The position numbers and the translations under genes were made by a program. Shown one piece after another: positions 63,584 to 64,000 of a stretch of 64,000 nucleotides of DNA. A model generated the notes under the pieces. It worked only from the letters and a program-made list of their open reading frames with translations. It did no database searches and was not told where the DNA came from. The first letter of the stretch is position 1. Each line of letters begins with the position of its first letter. This DNA is from Argyresthia goedartella (taxonomy: Eukaryota > Arthropoda > Insecta > Lepidoptera > Argyresthiidae): contig OX463815.1 of NCBI GenBank assembly GCA_949825045.1, positions 35,579,356 through 35,643,355 of the forward strand. The letters are read 5' to 3'.

Positions 63584-64000
63584 TATTGACCGAGCGAACG
63601 AAGCGACGAAGCGTCACCGTTTCAGAATTAGGCAAAAATGCTTTTGTATGTCCAGATTTGTGTCCGGATGATATCCTTTCTCTACTGATTCTCGTGAATT
63701 CTCGTGAGCAGGTTCGATAATTAAATAGCTTTTTTTGTCGATTCTGTTTTTAGATTTTTTCTAAATGCCGGAGATGTGGCGGTTTTAAAATTCCAATAAA
63801 GACGCCGCAGTCCAAACATCTGGTTTGATATTAACAAGTGAGGTGTTACAACTGTTGGATTTGTAGAGACCGTGATAGTAATAGGCAATATAATTTTTGT
63901 GAAAAGTCAACAGGTTGGGCGACCACAAAATGTAGTTTACAAAGTTATTGGCGGCTACTGTCATACTCCATATACGTAACCAGGTGAATTCATAAGCTTG
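63584..64000 (+). repeat. Dispersed repeat R, copy 3 (runs off window)
   Basis: GCGACGAAGCGTCACCGTTT, TGTCCGGATGATATCC, GTGAGCAGGTTCGATAATTA and ACGTAACCAGGTGAATTCAT align with copies 1 and 2. It lies about 100 bp after copy 2, so the two form a direct pair. The window ends at or near its end. Confidence 0.75.

Noticed and set aside
1..64000. CRISPR arrays or clustered defence genes
   Set aside because: No regularly spaced short repeats with unique spacers and no cas-like frames; direct repeats found are transposon or minisatellite units.

Overview
This is eukaryotic nuclear DNA, most likely from a moth or butterfly (Lepidoptera). That is inferred from the repeats: RTE, CR1 and Jockey-type LINEs, tRNA-derived SINEs, a small Helitron with a CTAG end, and the dispersed element starting AGGGTTCCGTACC. 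There are introns with GT/AG borders, no operons and no ribosome binding sites. One host gene is visible; nearly everything else is transposable elements, many inserted into one another.

Region by region. 0-14 kb: a small hairpin; a LINE-A scrap; a Harbinger scrap broken by a Mutator-like element with FLYWCH-type coding sequence; an RTE fragment; a nearly full-length but dead RTE on the minus strand carrying an internally deleted PIF/Harbinger element; a SINE and MITEs. 14.5-19.6 kb: nearly complete CR1-type LINE (CR1-B copy 1, minus) with ORF1, ORF2 and a tandemly repeated 5' UTR. 20-29.4 kb: dispersed repeats, then a three-layer nest: LINE-A copy A1 is split by CR1-B copy 2, which is split by LINE-A copy A2. 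29.4-33.5 kb: LINE-E split by a related LINE-D and by a dispersed repeat. 36.2-40.5 kb: LINE-F with a PHD-type ORF1, EN/RT ORF2 and a poly(A) tail.

40.8-47.4 kb: the 3' part of a lebercilin-family (ciliary coiled-coil) gene on the plus strand, with three visible coding exons. Behind the first of these lie three partial, decayed copies of that exon, separated by TATCC-rich repeats. One copy still has an open frame, an AG in front and a GT behind.

47.4-56.5 kb: AT-rich sequence, MITEs, a Helitron with a GGGTA minisatellite, a SINE, the remains of an unusual retroelement encoding reverse transcriptase plus a separate nuclease-like domain, and a Tc1-like transposase pseudogene. 57.0-62.1 kb: CR1-C, with both ORFs uninterrupted and the expected endonuclease and RT catalytic residues present; it is the best candidate here for a recently active element. 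It sits inside an older relative abutting the Tc1 pseudogene. 62.9-64 kb: two units of a dispersed repeat, one carrying a MITE.

The elements are not a cooperating pathway: each LINE encodes its own RNA-binding ORF1 protein and EN/RT, and SINEs and MITEs depend on enzymes supplied in trans. No bacterial-type defence system, CRISPR array or retron was seen. Family names are recognised from motifs by eye, and element borders are approximate unless terminal repeats or target duplications are quoted.
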